Shown here: one piece after another, positions 50,055-62,720 of the stretch
Layout of the letters: each line of letters opens with the position of its first letter
How positions within the stretch are numbered: position 1 is the first letter of the stretch
Source of the DNA: Roseomonas nitratireducens
GTDB taxonomy: Bacteria; Pseudomonadota; Alphaproteobacteria; Acetobacterales; Acetobacteraceae
Length of the DNA: 64,000 nt
NCBI RefSeq assembly: GCF_017813355.1
Contig: NZ_JAGIYZ010000013.1
Span: 1 to 64,000, forward strand
Direction of reading: 5' to 3'
Made by a program: the position numbers and the translations under genes
The notes under the pieces: generated by a model
What the model saw: the letters and a program-made list of their open reading frames with translations, nothing else
Databases searched by the model: none
What the model was told of the DNA's origin: nothing

Positions 50055-51067
50055 TCCCGGATGCGCGCCGCCATGGCGGCGGTGGAGATGCCGTAGCGGT
50101 CGTGCAGCGTCGGCAGCGCCCCGGCGTCGAGGAATTCGTCCGGCAGCGCCACCTGGCGGAACAGCGCCGGGCGCACGCCCTCGCGCAGCAGCAGCCCGGC
50201 CACCGCCTCCCCCAGCCCGCCGTTGATCGTGTGGTTCTCGGCGACGATCACGGCACGCCCTTCGACGCGGCAGGCGGCGAGGATCGCCTCGGCGTCGAGC
50301 GGCTTGATGGTCGGGCTGTGCAGCACCGCAAGGCCGATGCCGTCGCGCCGCAGCGCCTCCGCCGCCTCCAGCGCGCGCATCGTCATGAAGCCGGCGCTGA
50401 TCACCAGCGCCTCCTTGCCCTCCCGCAGCATCTGCGCGCGGCCGAGCTTGAACTCGTAGCCGTATTCGTCGAGCACCAGCGGCACCTGGCCGCGCAGCAG
50501 GCGCAGGTAGACCGGGCCCGGATGGTCGGCGATGGCCGGGACGATCTGCGAGATCTCGTGCGCGTCGCAGGGGTCGATGATCGTCATGTTCGGCAGGCCG
50601 CGGAAGATCGCGAGATCCTCCGTCGCCTGGTGGCTCGGCCCGTAGCCGGTGGTCAGCCCCGGCAGGGCGCAGCAGATCCTGACCGGCAGGCCTTCCTCGG
50701 CGATCGCCATGGCGATGAAGTCGTAGGCGCGGCGGGACGCGAAGACGGCATAGGTGGTGGCGAAGGGGATGAAGCCCTCGCGCGCGAAGCCGGCCGCCGC
50801 GCCCATCAGCACCTGCTCGGCCATGCCCATCTGGAAGAAGCGCTCGGGATACGCCTGCGCGAAGACGTGCAGGTCGGTGTATTTCGCGAGGTCGGCGGTC
50901 AGCCCGACGATTTCGGGCCGCTGCTGCGCCAGCCGCGCGAGCGCGTGGCCGAAGGGGGCGGGCGCGGTGCGCTGGCCCTCGCCGGCGATGGAAGCGATCA
51001 TCGCCGAGGTGGTCAGCCGCGTGCCGGGCGCGGCCTTGGCGGGCGCGCGGTACTTGTCCCGCTTCAT
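50042..51067 (-). CDS. Transketolase-like protein, C-terminal (Pyr/C) subunit
   Basis: The 341-aa product covers the pyrimidine-binding and C-terminal domains of transketolase: GLTADLAKYTDLHVFAQAYP, RFFQMGMAEQVLMGAAAGFA with the catalytic Glu (AEQ), and LVISAGFMTMRALEAAE. Together with the upstream gene it would make a split transketolase transferring C2 units, as known for apulose-phosphate transketolase AptAB and others. The two genes overlap by 4 nt. Confidence 0.88.
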   Translation of the reverse strand: MKRDKYRAPAKAAPGTRLTTSAMIASIAGEGQRTAPAPFGHALARLAQQRPEIVGLTADLAKYTDLHVFAQAYPERFFQMGMAEQVLMGAAAGFAREGFIPFATTYAVFASRRAYDFIAMAIAEEGLPVRICCALPGLTTGYGPSHQATEDLAIFRGLPNMTIIDPCDAHEISQIVPAIADHPGPVYLRLLRGQVPLVLDEYGYEFKLGRAQMLREGKEALVISAGFMTMRALEAAEALRRDGIGLAVLHSPTIKPLDAEAILAACRVEGRAVIVAENHTINGGLGEAVAGLLLREGVRPALFRQVALPDEFLDAGALPTLHDRYGISTAAMAARIREWVG

Positions 51068-51897
51068 GCCGGCTTCTCCGTCTCCAGATGCGCGAGCGCC
51101 TGCCGCCATTCCTGCGGCTCGACGCGCAGGAAGTGGTTGCGCTCGCGCGCCTCGAGGAAAGGCACGCCCTTGGCCATGCGCGTGTCGCAGATGATGCAGC
51201 GCGGGCCGGGCCCCGGATGCGCGCGGGCGGCGTCGAATGCGGCGACCAGCGCCGGGATGTCGTTGCCGTCGACGCGCTGGGTGAACCAGCCGAAGGCTTC
51301 CCATTTCGGGCCCAGCGGCTCGAAGTCGGACACGCCGAGCGAAGGGCCGTCGGCCTGCATCCCGTTCACGTCCACCAGCGCGATCAGGTTGGACAGGCGG
51401 TGGGAGCCCGCGCTCATCGCCGCCTCCCAGGTCGAGCCCTCGTCGAGCTCGCCGTCGCTCAGCAGGTTCACCACCCAGGCGCCGTTGCCCTTGAGCCGCA
51501 GCGCCAGCGCCATGCCCACCGCGACCGTCAGCCCCTGGCCGAGCGAGCCGCCGGTGATCTCCATCCCCGGCGTGTAGGCCGCCATGCCGGACATCGGCAG
51601 GCGCGAATCATCGGACCCGTAGGTCTCGATCTCGTCCTCGGGGAGGATCCCCGCCTCGATCAGCGCGGCATAGAGCGCGATGGCGTAGTGGCCGATGGAC
51701 AGCAGGAAGCGGTCGCGCCCCTCCCATTCCGGATCCTCCGGCCGGTAGCGCAGCGCGTGGAAGTAGGACACGGCGAGCACGTCGGCCACGCCCAGCGCCT
51801 GGGCGATGTAGCCCTGGCCCTGCACCTCACCCATGCGCAGCGCATGGCGGCGGATGTTCCAGGCGCGCCGCGCCAGGGAGGGGGCGTTGGCGATCAT
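51064..51897 (-). CDS. Transketolase-like protein, N-terminal (TPP-binding) subunit
   Basis: The 277-aa product is the ThDP-binding half: VSYFHALRYRPEDPEWEGRD, GGSLGQGLTVAVGMALALRL, and the ThDP motif LLSDGELDEGSTWEAAM ... LIALVDVNGMQADG. It overlaps the SDR stop by 4 nt and the C-subunit start by 4 nt. Donor and acceptor sugars are unknown. Confidence 0.9.
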   Translation of the reverse strand: MIANAPSLARRAWNIRRHALRMGEVQGQGYIAQALGVADVLAVSYFHALRYRPEDPEWEGRDRFLLSIGHYAIALYAALIEAGILPEDEIETYGSDDSRLPMSGMAAYTPGMEITGGSLGQGLTVAVGMALALRLKGNGAWVVNLLSDGELDEGSTWEAAMSAGSHRLSNLIALVDVNGMQADGPSLGVSDFEPLGPKWEAFGWFTQRVDGNDIPALVAAFDAARAHPGPGPRCIICDTRMAKGVPFLEARERNHFLRVEPQEWRQALAHLETEKPA

Positions 51898-52646
51898 CCG
51901 TGGATCAGCATGCCGCCGTTGACGTCGATCACCGCCCCGGTGACGTAGGCCGAGAGGTCGGAGGCGAGGAACAGGTAGCAGCCCGCCACGTCGCTCGCCT
52001 CGCCCAGCCGGTCGAGCGGGATGCCCTTGCGGATCTCGACCCGCATCTCGTCCGTCAGCTTGCCACCCGTGATGTCGGTCTGGATCAGGCCGGGGGTGAC
52101 GCAGTTCACGCGGATGCCGAAGGGGCCGAGTTCGCGCGCCATCGCCTTGGCGAGGCCGAGCACGCCGGCCTTGGCGGCGGAGTAGTGCGGCCCGCCGAAG
52201 ATGCCGCCGCCGCGCTGGGCGGAGACGGAGGACATGCAGGCGATCGACCCGCGCCGCCGTTCCTTCATGTGCGGCACGAAGGCCTGGGACAGGTACAGGA
52301 CGCCCGAGAGGTTGACGTCGAGCACCTTGCCCCAGTTCTCCGGGCCGATCTCCATCAGCTTCAGCGGCTGGGTGATGCCCGCGTTGTTGAGCAGGATGTC
52401 GCACTGGCCGAAGGCGGCCAGCACGGCGTCGGCGGCGGCCTTGCAGGATGCCGGGTCGGTGACGTCGCAGCCGATCCCGACATGCTGCGGGCCGAGTTCC
52501 GCGGCCGCGGCCTTCGCGCCCGCCTCGTCGAGGTCGAGGATCGCGACGCGCGCGCCATGCTCGGCGAAGAGTTTCGCGGTGGCGCGGCCGATCCCGCGCG
52601 CGCTGGCGGCGCCGCTGATGGCGGCGGTGCGTCCCTGGAGCAGCAT
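51894..52646 (-). CDS. SDR-family NAD(P)-dependent oxidoreductase
   Basis: The 250-aa product is a classical SDR: cofactor loop AISGAASARGIGRATAKLFA, NNAG motif (LLNNAGITQP), catalytic Ser (SSVSAQRGGG) and Tyr/Lys (HYSAAKAGVLG), and TGAVIDVNGGMLIHG at the end. An acidic residue after strand 2 (ILDLDEAG) points to NAD(H). It probably oxidises a sugar or polyol. It is the first gene of the cluster, 92 nt after a LysR gene. Confidence 0.9.
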   Translation of the reverse strand: MLLQGRTAAISGAASARGIGRATAKLFAEHGARVAILDLDEAGAKAAAAELGPQHVGIGCDVTDPASCKAAADAVLAAFGQCDILLNNAGITQPLKLMEIGPENWGKVLDVNLSGVLYLSQAFVPHMKERRRGSIACMSSVSAQRGGGIFGGPHYSAAKAGVLGLAKAMARELGPFGIRVNCVTPGLIQTDITGGKLTDEMRVEIRKGIPLDRLGEASDVAGCYLFLASDLSAYVTGAVIDVNGGMLIHG

Positions 52647-52738
52647 TCGTTTCCCCCAATTCGGTTGGGGGAAGCTTCGGCCTTAGCCAATCTCACCGTC
52701 CAGCGCGGAAATCTCGCCATACGGTGATCTGGATTCAT

Positions 52739-53656
52739 CTATGGCGCGACGCCGTCCAGCCGCAGGTCCATCGCCAGTTCCTTGGCCAGCCATTCTGCGA
52801 AGCGGCGCACGCCCCGCGCGTAGCGGCGATCCTCCGGGAAGACCAGGTAGTGGCCGGTATAGGTCACGTCCTCCGCCCGCCCGAGCAGCGGGCGCACCAG
52901 CCGCCCCTCGGCCAGCTCGCGCTCGGCCAGCAGGGTGGATTCCAGCGCCACGCCGAGCCCATCCTCCGCCGCGCGGAGCGAGAGGAAGGAACGGTCGAAG
53001 CGCGGCCCGCGCGGTTCCGGCGCGATCAGCCCGTTGGCGGCGAACCACTCGGTCCAGCGCACCTTCTTCGACGTGCTGTCGATCAGCGGATGTTCCATCA
53101 GCGCCTGCGCGTCCCGGATGCGCGAGGCCAGCGCCGGCGCGCAGAGCGGCGTCACCACCTCCGTCCCCAGCGGCAGCGTCACCAGCCGCAACCCGCCATA
53201 GAAGGCGGCAGAAGGCGCGCCGTAGATGATGTCGGCGTCGAACTCGTCATGCAGGAAGCGCGGATAGTCGGTGCCCGCGGCGACCCGCAGCTCGAGCCCC
53301 GGCGATTCCTCGAGCAGCCGCGACAGGCGCGGCACCAGCCATTGCGCGGCGAAGGACGGCGCGGCGTGCAGCCGCAGCAGTTGCGTGCCGCGCGCCGTCA
53401 CCGCGCCCAGCCCCAGCCGCAATTCCCCGAAGCCGCGGGCGACATGGTGCGCAAGGCGCTCGCCCTCGACCGTGGGCTGGATCGAACGCCCTTCCCGCCG
53501 GAACAGCGCCACGCCGAGATTCTCCTCCAGCCCGCGGATCGCGTGCGACACGGCTGAGGGCGTCAGGGCGAGTTCCGCCGCCGCGGCGCGGAAGGACCCG
53601 GTGCGGGTGGCGGCCTCGAAGGCGCGCAGGGCGGACAGCGGCAGGTGGCGCAGCAT
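52739..53656 (-). CDS. LysR-family regulator (GcvA-like)
   Basis: The 305-aa product has the LysR winged helix (LSALRAFEAATRTGSFRAAA, TPSAVSHAIRGLEENLGVAL) and effector domain (SFAAQWLVPRLSRLLEESPG). It is divergent from the full-length transketolase 100 nt away, the classic position for a LysR that controls its neighbour. It may also control the SDR-headed operon downstream. It differs from the second LysR embedded in that operon. Confidence 0.9.
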   Translation of the reverse strand: MLRHLPLSALRAFEAATRTGSFRAAAAELALTPSAVSHAIRGLEENLGVALFRREGRSIQPTVEGERLAHHVARGFGELRLGLGAVTARGTQLLRLHAAPSFAAQWLVPRLSRLLEESPGLELRVAAGTDYPRFLHDEFDADIIYGAPSAAFYGGLRLVTLPLGTEVVTPLCAPALASRIRDAQALMEHPLIDSTSKKVRWTEWFAANGLIAPEPRGPRFDRSFLSLRAAEDGLGVALESTLLAERELAEGRLVRPLLGRAEDVTYTGHYLVFPEDRRYARGVRRFAEWLAKELAMDLRLDGVAP

Positions 53657-53756
53657 GGCGCAGGATGGTGAACCGCTTTCACCATCCCGCGCAAATTCCT
53701 CGCTGGACGGTGAAGCGGCTTGCGGGCAGGCAGGCGGACAGAAGGGCGAAAGCGCC

Positions 53757-55727
<1,971 letters not shown>

Positions 55728-55761
55728 ACCATCCGTCCCGGGCGCGCCGTGCTTGCCCGCG

Positions 55762-56502
55762 CTACCGCCGCGCCGCGGCGACCTTCGCGCGATAGGCTTC
55801 CACCCGCGCCTTCAGCCCCGGCCGCGCCACCGACCGCGCGAGCGCCGCGAGGTCGCCGGCATCGTCCGCGCGGCGCGTGCGCGCGTGCAGCGCCGCGACG
55901 GTCGGCGCGTCGAGCCGCGTGGCGGCGGCATGCGCCGCGCCGATCGCGCCATCCGTGGCATCCGCGTCGATCACCGCCGTGGCGAGGCCGAGCGCCAGCG
56001 CGCGCGATGCCTCGACCGGCTGCCCGGCGAGCAGCAGCTGCCGCGCCGCGGTGTCGCCGACCAGCCCCGCGAGCCGCGCGGTGCCGAGCACGAGCCCGAA
56101 GGCGGGCCCGGGAAAGGCGAAGGACGCGCCGGCCAGCGCGATGCGGTGGTCGCAGACGGCGAAGAGGTCCGCGCCCGCGCCGAAGACGCGCCCTGATGCG
56201 ATGGCGAGCGTCGTCACAGGCAGGCCGTGGATGCGCTGCAGCAGCAATTCGATGCGCAGGATGCGCAGCGCGAGATCGCCGTCGCCGATGGCGTCGAGGT
56301 CCGACAGGTCGAGCCCGGTGCAGAAATTCCGCCCCTGCCCGCGCAGCGCGATCAGCCGCGCGCCGGCGGCAAGCGCCGCGTCGATGCCACCGTCCAGCGC
56401 ATCGACCATGTCGGGGCCGAGCGCGTTGCCGCGATCCGCCCGCGCGAGCCAGAGGGTGGTGGTGTCGCCGTGATGCTCGACGAGGACCGGCGCGCCTGTC
56501 AC
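55762..56502 (-). CDS. Enoyl-CoA hydratase/isomerase family protein
   Basis: The 246-aa product has a crotonase fold: LIALRGQGRNFCTGLDLSDL (oxyanion-hole region) and VTTLAIASGRVFGAGADLFA, then SFAFPGPAFGLVLGTARLAG. Catalytic glutamates of true hydratases are not obvious, so the reaction is open. GTG 56502 overlaps the amidohydrolase stop (GTGA). Last gene of a three-gene operon. Confidence 0.85.
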   Translation of the reverse strand: MTGAPVLVEHHGDTTTLWLARADRGNALGPDMVDALDGGIDAALAAGARLIALRGQGRNFCTGLDLSDLDAIGDGDLALRILRIELLLQRIHGLPVTTLAIASGRVFGAGADLFAVCDHRIALAGASFAFPGPAFGLVLGTARLAGLVGDTAARQLLLAGQPVEASRALALGLATAVIDADATDGAIGAAHAAATRLDAPTVAALHARTRRADDAGDLAALARSVARPGLKARVEAYRAKVAAARR

Positions 56503-57680
56503 GCGACCAGCGCGCCGTCGCGCGCGACGATCCGCCCGCCGGAGACGACGAGGCGGCGCGCCGGGCGCGTCACCACCGCTTCGGCGAGGCTGCGCGCCTC
56601 GACCAGCACCAGGTCCGCGCGCGCCCCCGGCTCGAGCCCGTAGTCGGCAAAGCCGCAGCCCTTCGCCCCCGCTGCGGCGACGCAGTCGAAGGCGATGGCG
56701 ACCTCGTCGTCCCGCCGGAAATTGTTGCGCAGGCCGATGAGCATGGCGCGTTCCAGCATGTCCGGCGAGCCGTAGGGCGTCCATGTGTCGCGGACGCCGT
56801 CATTGCCGCCGAAGATGGCCACACCCGCCGCGCGGCAGGGCGCGACGAGGGGGACGGGGCGGGAAGCCGGCGCGGTGGTGGCGATGGCCACGCGCAGGCT
56901 CGCCATGCGCGCGAGCAGCGCGTCGCGGTCGCGTTCGGGGATGTCGCCCAGGCAGAAGGCGTGGCTGACCACGACCTTGCCCTCCATGCCGAGCGCGCGC
57001 GTGCGCTCGAGGATAAGGTCGAGCGAGAAGGCCCCCATCGTCCCCGGCTCATGCAGGTGGATGTCGACCGGCTTGCCGTGCTTGTCGGCCAGGCCGAAGA
57101 CGATGTCGAGGTGGCGGACGGGATCGCGCTCGATCGCGCAGGGGTCGAGCCCGCCGACGATGTCGGCCCCCATGGCGATCGCCGCGTCGAGCAGCGTCTC
57201 CGTCCCCTGCCGGCCGAGGATGCCCGATTGCGGGAAGGCGACGAGCTGGATCTCCTGCAGGCCGCGCATCGCCTCCCGCGTCGCGAGCACGCCCTCGACA
57301 TGCTTCGTGCCGCCGGAGGTGTCGACATCGACATGGCTGCGGATGCGCGTCGTGCCCGCGGCGAGGAAGGCGCGCGCCATGGCGAGCGAGGCGACACCGG
57401 CATCGTGGCCGGTGCGCGCGCGCCATTCGCGCTCGCTGTCGATCTTGTCCTCGATGCGCGGGCCGACCTCGTTCACCAGCCAGTCCGGCAGATGGAAGGT
57501 GGTCTTGTCGAGATGGGTGTGACCCTCGACGAAGGCGGGCAGCAGCAGCATCCCCTGGCCGTCCTCGACCGCGGTGCCGGTGGCGTCCGCGCCGGGCGTG
57601 GCGATGCGCCCGCCGCGCACCAGCACGTCGGAAGCGGGCCCGCCCATCGGGCGGACGTTGCGCAGCAGCAGGTCGGTCAT
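56499..57680 (-). CDS. Amidohydrolase (cytosine-deaminase-like)
   Basis: The 393-aa product has the metal motif LLLPAFVEGHTHLDKTTF, a second metal His in PVDIHLHEPGTMGAF, VVSHAFCLGDIP, and an Asp in IFGGNDGVRDTW, the layout of the cytosine deaminase/AtzC branch. It may remove an amine from a cyclic nitrogen compound. It lies between dehydratase and hydratase genes with 4-nt overlaps on both sides. Confidence 0.87.
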   Translation of the reverse strand: MTDLLLRNVRPMGGPASDVLVRGGRIATPGADATGTAVEDGQGMLLLPAFVEGHTHLDKTTFHLPDWLVNEVGPRIEDKIDSEREWRARTGHDAGVASLAMARAFLAAGTTRIRSHVDVDTSGGTKHVEGVLATREAMRGLQEIQLVAFPQSGILGRQGTETLLDAAIAMGADIVGGLDPCAIERDPVRHLDIVFGLADKHGKPVDIHLHEPGTMGAFSLDLILERTRALGMEGKVVVSHAFCLGDIPERDRDALLARMASLRVAIATTAPASRPVPLVAPCRAAGVAIFGGNDGVRDTWTPYGSPDMLERAMLIGLRNNFRRDDEVAIAFDCVAAAGAKGCGFADYGLEPGARADLVLVEARSLAEAVVTRPARRLVVSGGRIVARDGALVA

Positions 57681-58636
57681 GCAGCCCCCAGCACCCAGTC
57701 GCGGAACAGATCGAGGTCGATGTTGCCGCCGCACAGGACCACGCCCGCGCGCGTCCCGCGCAGCGTCGCGCGTTCCTGCATCAGCGCGGCGAGCGGCGCG
57801 GCGCCCGCCCCTTCGGCCAGGTTGTGCGTGTCCTGCCAATAGGCGCGGATCGCGGCCGCGACCTCCTCATCCGTCACGGTCACGATGCGCGCGGCACCGC
57901 GGCGGATGATCTCGAGCGCCGCCGCGTCCGGCATGCGCGTCGCCATGCCGTCGGCGCGCGTCTCGGCCTTGGGGGTCGTCACCACATGGCCGGCGGCGAA
58001 GGACAGCGCGTAGGAGGGCGCGCCGACCGACTGCACGCCGATGATCTCGGTCGGAAGCCCCAGCAGGTCGCGCGCGAGGATGCAGCCGCCGATGCCCGAC
58101 CCCAGCCCGATCGGGACATAGAGCGCATCGAGCGGCGGCGCGGCGCGCAGGAATTCCAGCGCGTAGGTCGCGACGCCCATCACCAGGTCGCGGGCGAAGG
58201 AGGGCGCGAATTCGAGTCCCTCCGCCTCGGCCAGCCGCGCGGCCTCGATCCGCGCGGCGTCGAAATCCTCGCCATGCTCGATCAGCCGCGCGCCGAAGGC
58301 GCGCATGGCGGCGTTCTTCTCGGCGCTGTTGCCGCGCGGGACGAGGATCGTCACCGGCACGCCATGGCGCTGCCCGGCATAGGCGAGGGACTGGCCGTGA
58401 TTGCCGCGCGTGGCGCTGACCACGCCCTTCACATGCGGGCGTTCGCGCGCGAGGCGCTCCATGAACACGAGCCCGCCGCGCACCTTGAAGGCGCCGGTGG
58501 GCGTGTGGTTCTCGTGCTTGACCCAGGTTTCGCGCCCGACCCGCGCGGCGATCAGCGGCCAGGCGATCTGCGGGGTCGGCGGGAATGCGCGGTGGACGAG
58601 GCGCGCCGCCGCCTCGAGTTCCTCGAGCGTGAACAT
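57677..58636 (-). CDS. Threonine dehydratase-like PLP enzyme
   Basis: The 319-aa product is a fold-type II PLP enzyme: KHENHTPTGAFKVRGGLVFM with the Schiff-base Lys, SATRGNHGQSLAYAGQRHGV, and the phosphate loop PIGLGSGIGGCIL. No ACT domain is present, so it is a catabolic type: threonine/serine dehydratase or hydroxyaspartate dehydratase. It heads the operon with amidohydrolase and crotonase. Confidence 0.87.
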   Translation of the reverse strand: MFTLEELEAAARLVHRAFPPTPQIAWPLIAARVGRETWVKHENHTPTGAFKVRGGLVFMERLARERPHVKGVVSATRGNHGQSLAYAGQRHGVPVTILVPRGNSAEKNAAMRAFGARLIEHGEDFDAARIEAARLAEAEGLEFAPSFARDLVMGVATYALEFLRAAPPLDALYVPIGLGSGIGGCILARDLLGLPTEIIGVQSVGAPSYALSFAAGHVVTTPKAETRADGMATRMPDAAALEIIRRGAARIVTVTDEEVAAAIRAYWQDTHNLAEGAGAAPLAALMQERATLRGTRAGVVLCGGNIDLDLFRDWVLGAA

Positions 58637-58657
58637 CGAAGGGCGGCGCGGGTCGCG

Positions 58658-58861
58658 TCAGATCGGCTTCAGGTTGACGGCGGCGGCCTTGCCGCGCTCG
58701 GTCGCGACCTCGTAGCTGACCTTCTGGTTCTCGTTCAGCCCGGTCAGGCCGGCCTTCTGCACGGCCGTGATGTGCACGAAGACATCCTTGCCGCCATCCT
58801 GGGGAACGATGAAGCCGAAGCCCTTGGTGGCGTTGAACCACTTCACGGTGCCGATCGCCAT
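58658..58861 (-). CDS. Cold-shock domain protein (CspA family)
   Basis: The 67-aa product has RNP1 (KGFGFIVPQ) and RNP2 (VFVHITAV), so it binds single-stranded RNA/DNA and acts as an RNA chaperone. It begins [14 protein letters not shown]. The upstream region (58862-59047) is GC-rich and may form a structured leader as in other csp genes, but no motif is certain. Confidence 0.95.
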   Translation of the reverse strand: MAIGTVKWFNATKGFGFIVPQDGGKDVFVHITAVQKAGLTGLNENQKVSYEVATERGKAAAVNLKPI

Positions 58862-59047
58862 GCGATCCTCTCCTTCCGTCGCTGCCGGCGCGGGCGTCGC
58901 GCCGGGCGTGCCGCGGCCAGGCCCGGGATCGGCTTGGAGGCGACCGGGCATCCGGAGGCACGGCAAGGCGAGGGTCGGTCGAGCGGATCGATCAGGCACA
59001 GATCGATCCCGCCGCGTCAACAAATGCGTGCCGGGCCGTAATGCACG

Positions 59048-60031
59048 TTACTCAAGACGGATTCCGAGCTCGGGAATGGTGCGCTGCCAGAAGGCGTGCT
59101 CCTCGCGCACCTGCCGGGCGAAGGCCTCGGGCGTGACGGGGGCGGTCAGCGGCTCCAGCCCGTCGCGGCCGAGCTTCTCGTGGAAGGCGGGCAGCGCGGC
59201 GATCTCGCTCGCCGCCGCGCGCAGCGCCGCGACCGGCCCGTCCGGCGTGCCGGGCGGGTAGAACAGCCCATGCCAGCCCGTCACGGCATAGCCGGCAAGC
59301 CCCTGCTCGGCGACGGTCGGCACGTCCGGGAAGGCGGGGGAACGCTGCGCGCCGGTCACCGCGATGGGGCGCAGCTGGCCTTCGCGCACCAGCGGGATCG
59401 CCGGCGGCGGGGAGGAGATGTTGAACTGAACCGTGCCGCTGACCGCATCCATCAGCGCGGGCGCGGTGCCGCGATAGGCGACGTCGGACAGATCGATCCC
59501 CGCCATGCGCGCCAGCAGCTTGCCCGCGAGGTGGTTGTTCCCGCCGGTGCCGGAATGGCTGAAGGTGATCTCGCCCGGCCGCTGGCGCGCGAGGGCGATG
59601 AGCTCGGCGAGGTTGGTCGCCGGGAAGCGCGGATTGCCCACCAGGATGTACTGGTAGTTGGCCAGGATGCCGGCCGGTATCAGCACGCGGGCGGGGTCCT
59701 CGCGCTCCGCCGTGCGGTACACATGCGGGTTGATCACGATGTTGGAGGAGACGGCGTAGAGGAAGGTGTAGCCGTCCGGCCGCGCGTTGCGGATCACGTG
59801 CTGGGTGCCGATGTTGCCGCCGGCGCCGCCGCGGTTGTCCACCACCACGGTCTGGCCCAGGCGCTGGGAGAGCAGCTGCGCGAATTCGCGCCCGACGATG
59901 TCGGTGCCGCCGCCCGCGGCATAGGGCACCACCATGGTGACGGCGCGGTTCGGCCGCCAGGCGGCGGCCTGCGCGCGCGCGAGCCCGGGCGCGAGCAGGG
60001 CGGGGGCGAGGAGGAGGTGTCGGCGCAGCAT
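59048..60031 (-). CDS. Bug/TctC-family periplasmic solute-binding protein
   Basis: The 327-aa product has a signal peptide (RRHLLLAPALLAPGLARAQA), VTMVVPYAAGGGTDIVGREF, VVVDNRGGAGGNIGTQHV and VAYRGTAPALMDAVSGTVQF. This is a third orphan Bug receptor in the window with no TctAB neighbours. ATG 60031 places the signal peptide at the N-terminus. The frame extends upstream through the groEL terminator. Confidence 0.88.
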   Translation of the reverse strand: MLRRHLLLAPALLAPGLARAQAAAWRPNRAVTMVVPYAAGGGTDIVGREFAQLLSQRLGQTVVVDNRGGAGGNIGTQHVIRNARPDGYTFLYAVSSNIVINPHVYRTAEREDPARVLIPAGILANYQYILVGNPRFPATNLAELIALARQRPGEITFSHSGTGGNNHLAGKLLARMAGIDLSDVAYRGTAPALMDAVSGTVQFNISSPPPAIPLVREGQLRPIAVTGAQRSPAFPDVPTVAEQGLAGYAVTGWHGLFYPPGTPDGPVAALRAAASEIAALPAFHEKLGRDGLEPLTAPVTPEAFARQVREEHAFWQRTIPELGIRLE

Positions 60032-60081
60032 GGCTGTTCCCCGGTCTTCGATGTTGCCGCCGCCATAGCACGCCGCAACGC

Positions 60082-60110
60082 AAAAGGGGCAGCCCCGAAG
60101 GACTGCCCCC
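60082..60110 (-). terminator. Intrinsic terminator of groEL
   Basis: On the minus strand GGGGCAG pairs with CTGCCCC (60109-60103 with 60092-60086), followed by TTTT (60085-60082). It lies 26 nt after the groEL stop and is the clearest intrinsic terminator in the window. Confidence 0.75.
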
Positions 60111-60135
60111 TGCATCCGATCCCCTGGTGGGAGGA

Positions 60136-61776
<1,641 letters not shown>

Positions 61777-61823
61777 CTACCTCTTGTGTGTGCTGTGTGT
61801 CGGGGGTCGGACGAAGTGGCGCC

Positions 61824-62138
61824 TCAGGCGGCCTTCTTCGCCTCGGCGGTGCCCGTCAGGATGCCCATGATGTCGCTCTCCTTCATGATGAGGAGATCCT
61901 CGCCATCGAGCTTCACCTCGGTGCCCGACCACTTGCCGAACAGGATGCGGTCGCCGGCCTTCACGTCGAGCGGACGGATCTCGCCCTTGTCGTTCAGGGT
62001 GCCGGCGCCGACGGCGATCACTTCGCCTTCCTGCGGCTTTTCCTTGGCGGTGTCGGGGATGATGATGCCGCCGCGGGTCTTTTCTTCCGCTTCGATGCGG
62101 CGAACGAGAACGCGGTCGTGCAGGGGACGGAAGTTCAT
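61824..62138 (-). CDS. groES: Co-chaperonin GroES
   Basis: This is the 10-kDa lid of the GroEL chamber. The 104-aa product starts [20 protein letters not shown], has the mobile loop ([20 protein letters not shown]), and ends in a family-typical barrel plus a lysine tail (AEAKKAA). It is the first gene of the operon. Confidence 0.98.
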   Translation of the reverse strand: MNFRPLHDRVLVRRIEAEEKTRGGIIIPDTAKEKPQEGEVIAVGAGTLNDKGEIRPLDVKAGDRILFGKWSGTEVKLDGEDLLIMKESDIMGILTGTAEAKKAA

Positions 62139-62215
62139 GGATGTCCTCTCCTGAGCCTCGGGTTGGTGACGGCTCGCCCTGGGAAGCCTGGCCGGTCGCC
62201 GGAGCGCCCCGGCCG

Positions 62216-62242
62216 TTAGCACTCCCCCCAGAGGAGTGCCAG
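62216..62242. promoter_or_regulatory. CIRCE element 1 (HrcA site)
   Basis: TTAGCACTC (62216-62224) is a perfect left half of the CIRCE consensus. After 9 nt, GAGTGCCAG (62234-62242) matches the right half GAGTGCTAA at 7 of 9 positions. It lies 78 nt upstream of groES, in the leader. Confidence 0.85.
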
Positions 62243-62279
62243 CGACTTAGGCCGCCGGGCGGCCACCGTCAAGCGTCCG

Positions 62280-62306
62280 GCAGCACTCGCGGAGCGCGAG
62301 TGCTAA
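62280..62306. promoter_or_regulatory. CIRCE element 2 (HrcA site)
   Basis: GCAGCACTC (62280-62288) matches the left half at 7 of 9 positions, and after 9 nt GAGTGCTAA (62298-62306) is a perfect right half. It lies immediately downstream of the candidate promoter, where HrcA binding would block transcription. Confidence 0.85.
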
Positions 62307-62313
62307 TGACTTG

Positions 62314-62344
62314 AACATAAACGATTTTTCTTGCGCTCCATCAA
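62314..62344 (-). promoter_or_regulatory. Candidate groESL promoter
   Basis: On the minus strand TTGATG (62344-62339) and, after 17-19 nt, TTTATG/TATGTT (62321-62314) form a plausible sigma-70-type promoter in an AT-rich patch just upstream of CIRCE 2. The -10 element is weak. A heat-shock sigma promoter is equally possible. Confidence 0.45.
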
Positions 62345-62435
62345 GACTCCCATGTCATCCTGATGACGGCGGACCGCCCCGAGAGGCCGGCCGCCGCAAG
62401 GAACCGCACGGCTGAACCCATCGGGGAAGGGACAG

Positions 62436-62714
62436 ATGACGGTGCTACAGGGACTGGAACCGATCCTCCGCGTCCGCGACTGGCGCATGACGACGGCGGA
62501 GCTCCTCTATCACCTGCCGGACCATCCGCATGTGCTGCAGACCTATATCTGGCAGAAGGTGGACCACGCGCCCGACTTTCCGGAACTGAACCGGTTCCTG
62601 GAGTTCTGGAAGCGCGAGATCGAAGGCCCGCTGCATTCCGTGCGCGTCGCCTGCACCGCCCTGACCAGGCCGGCCGAACTGCGCTACGCCAACGGGGTGC
62701 TCACGTTGCACTAG
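62436..62714 (+). CDS. Usg-family protein
   Basis: The 92-aa product matches the Usg family of alphaproteobacteria, first noted near trp genes: MTTAELLYHLPDHPHVLQTY, DFPELNRFLEFWKREIEGPL and HSVRVACTALTRPAELRYA. Function unknown. It is divergent from the groESL operon over a region containing the CIRCE elements. Confidence 0.85.
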   Translation: MTVLQGLEPILRVRDWRMTTAELLYHLPDHPHVLQTYIWQKVDHAPDFPELNRFLEFWKREIEGPLHSVRVACTALTRPAELRYANGVLTLH

Positions 62715-62720
62715 TTTTTT

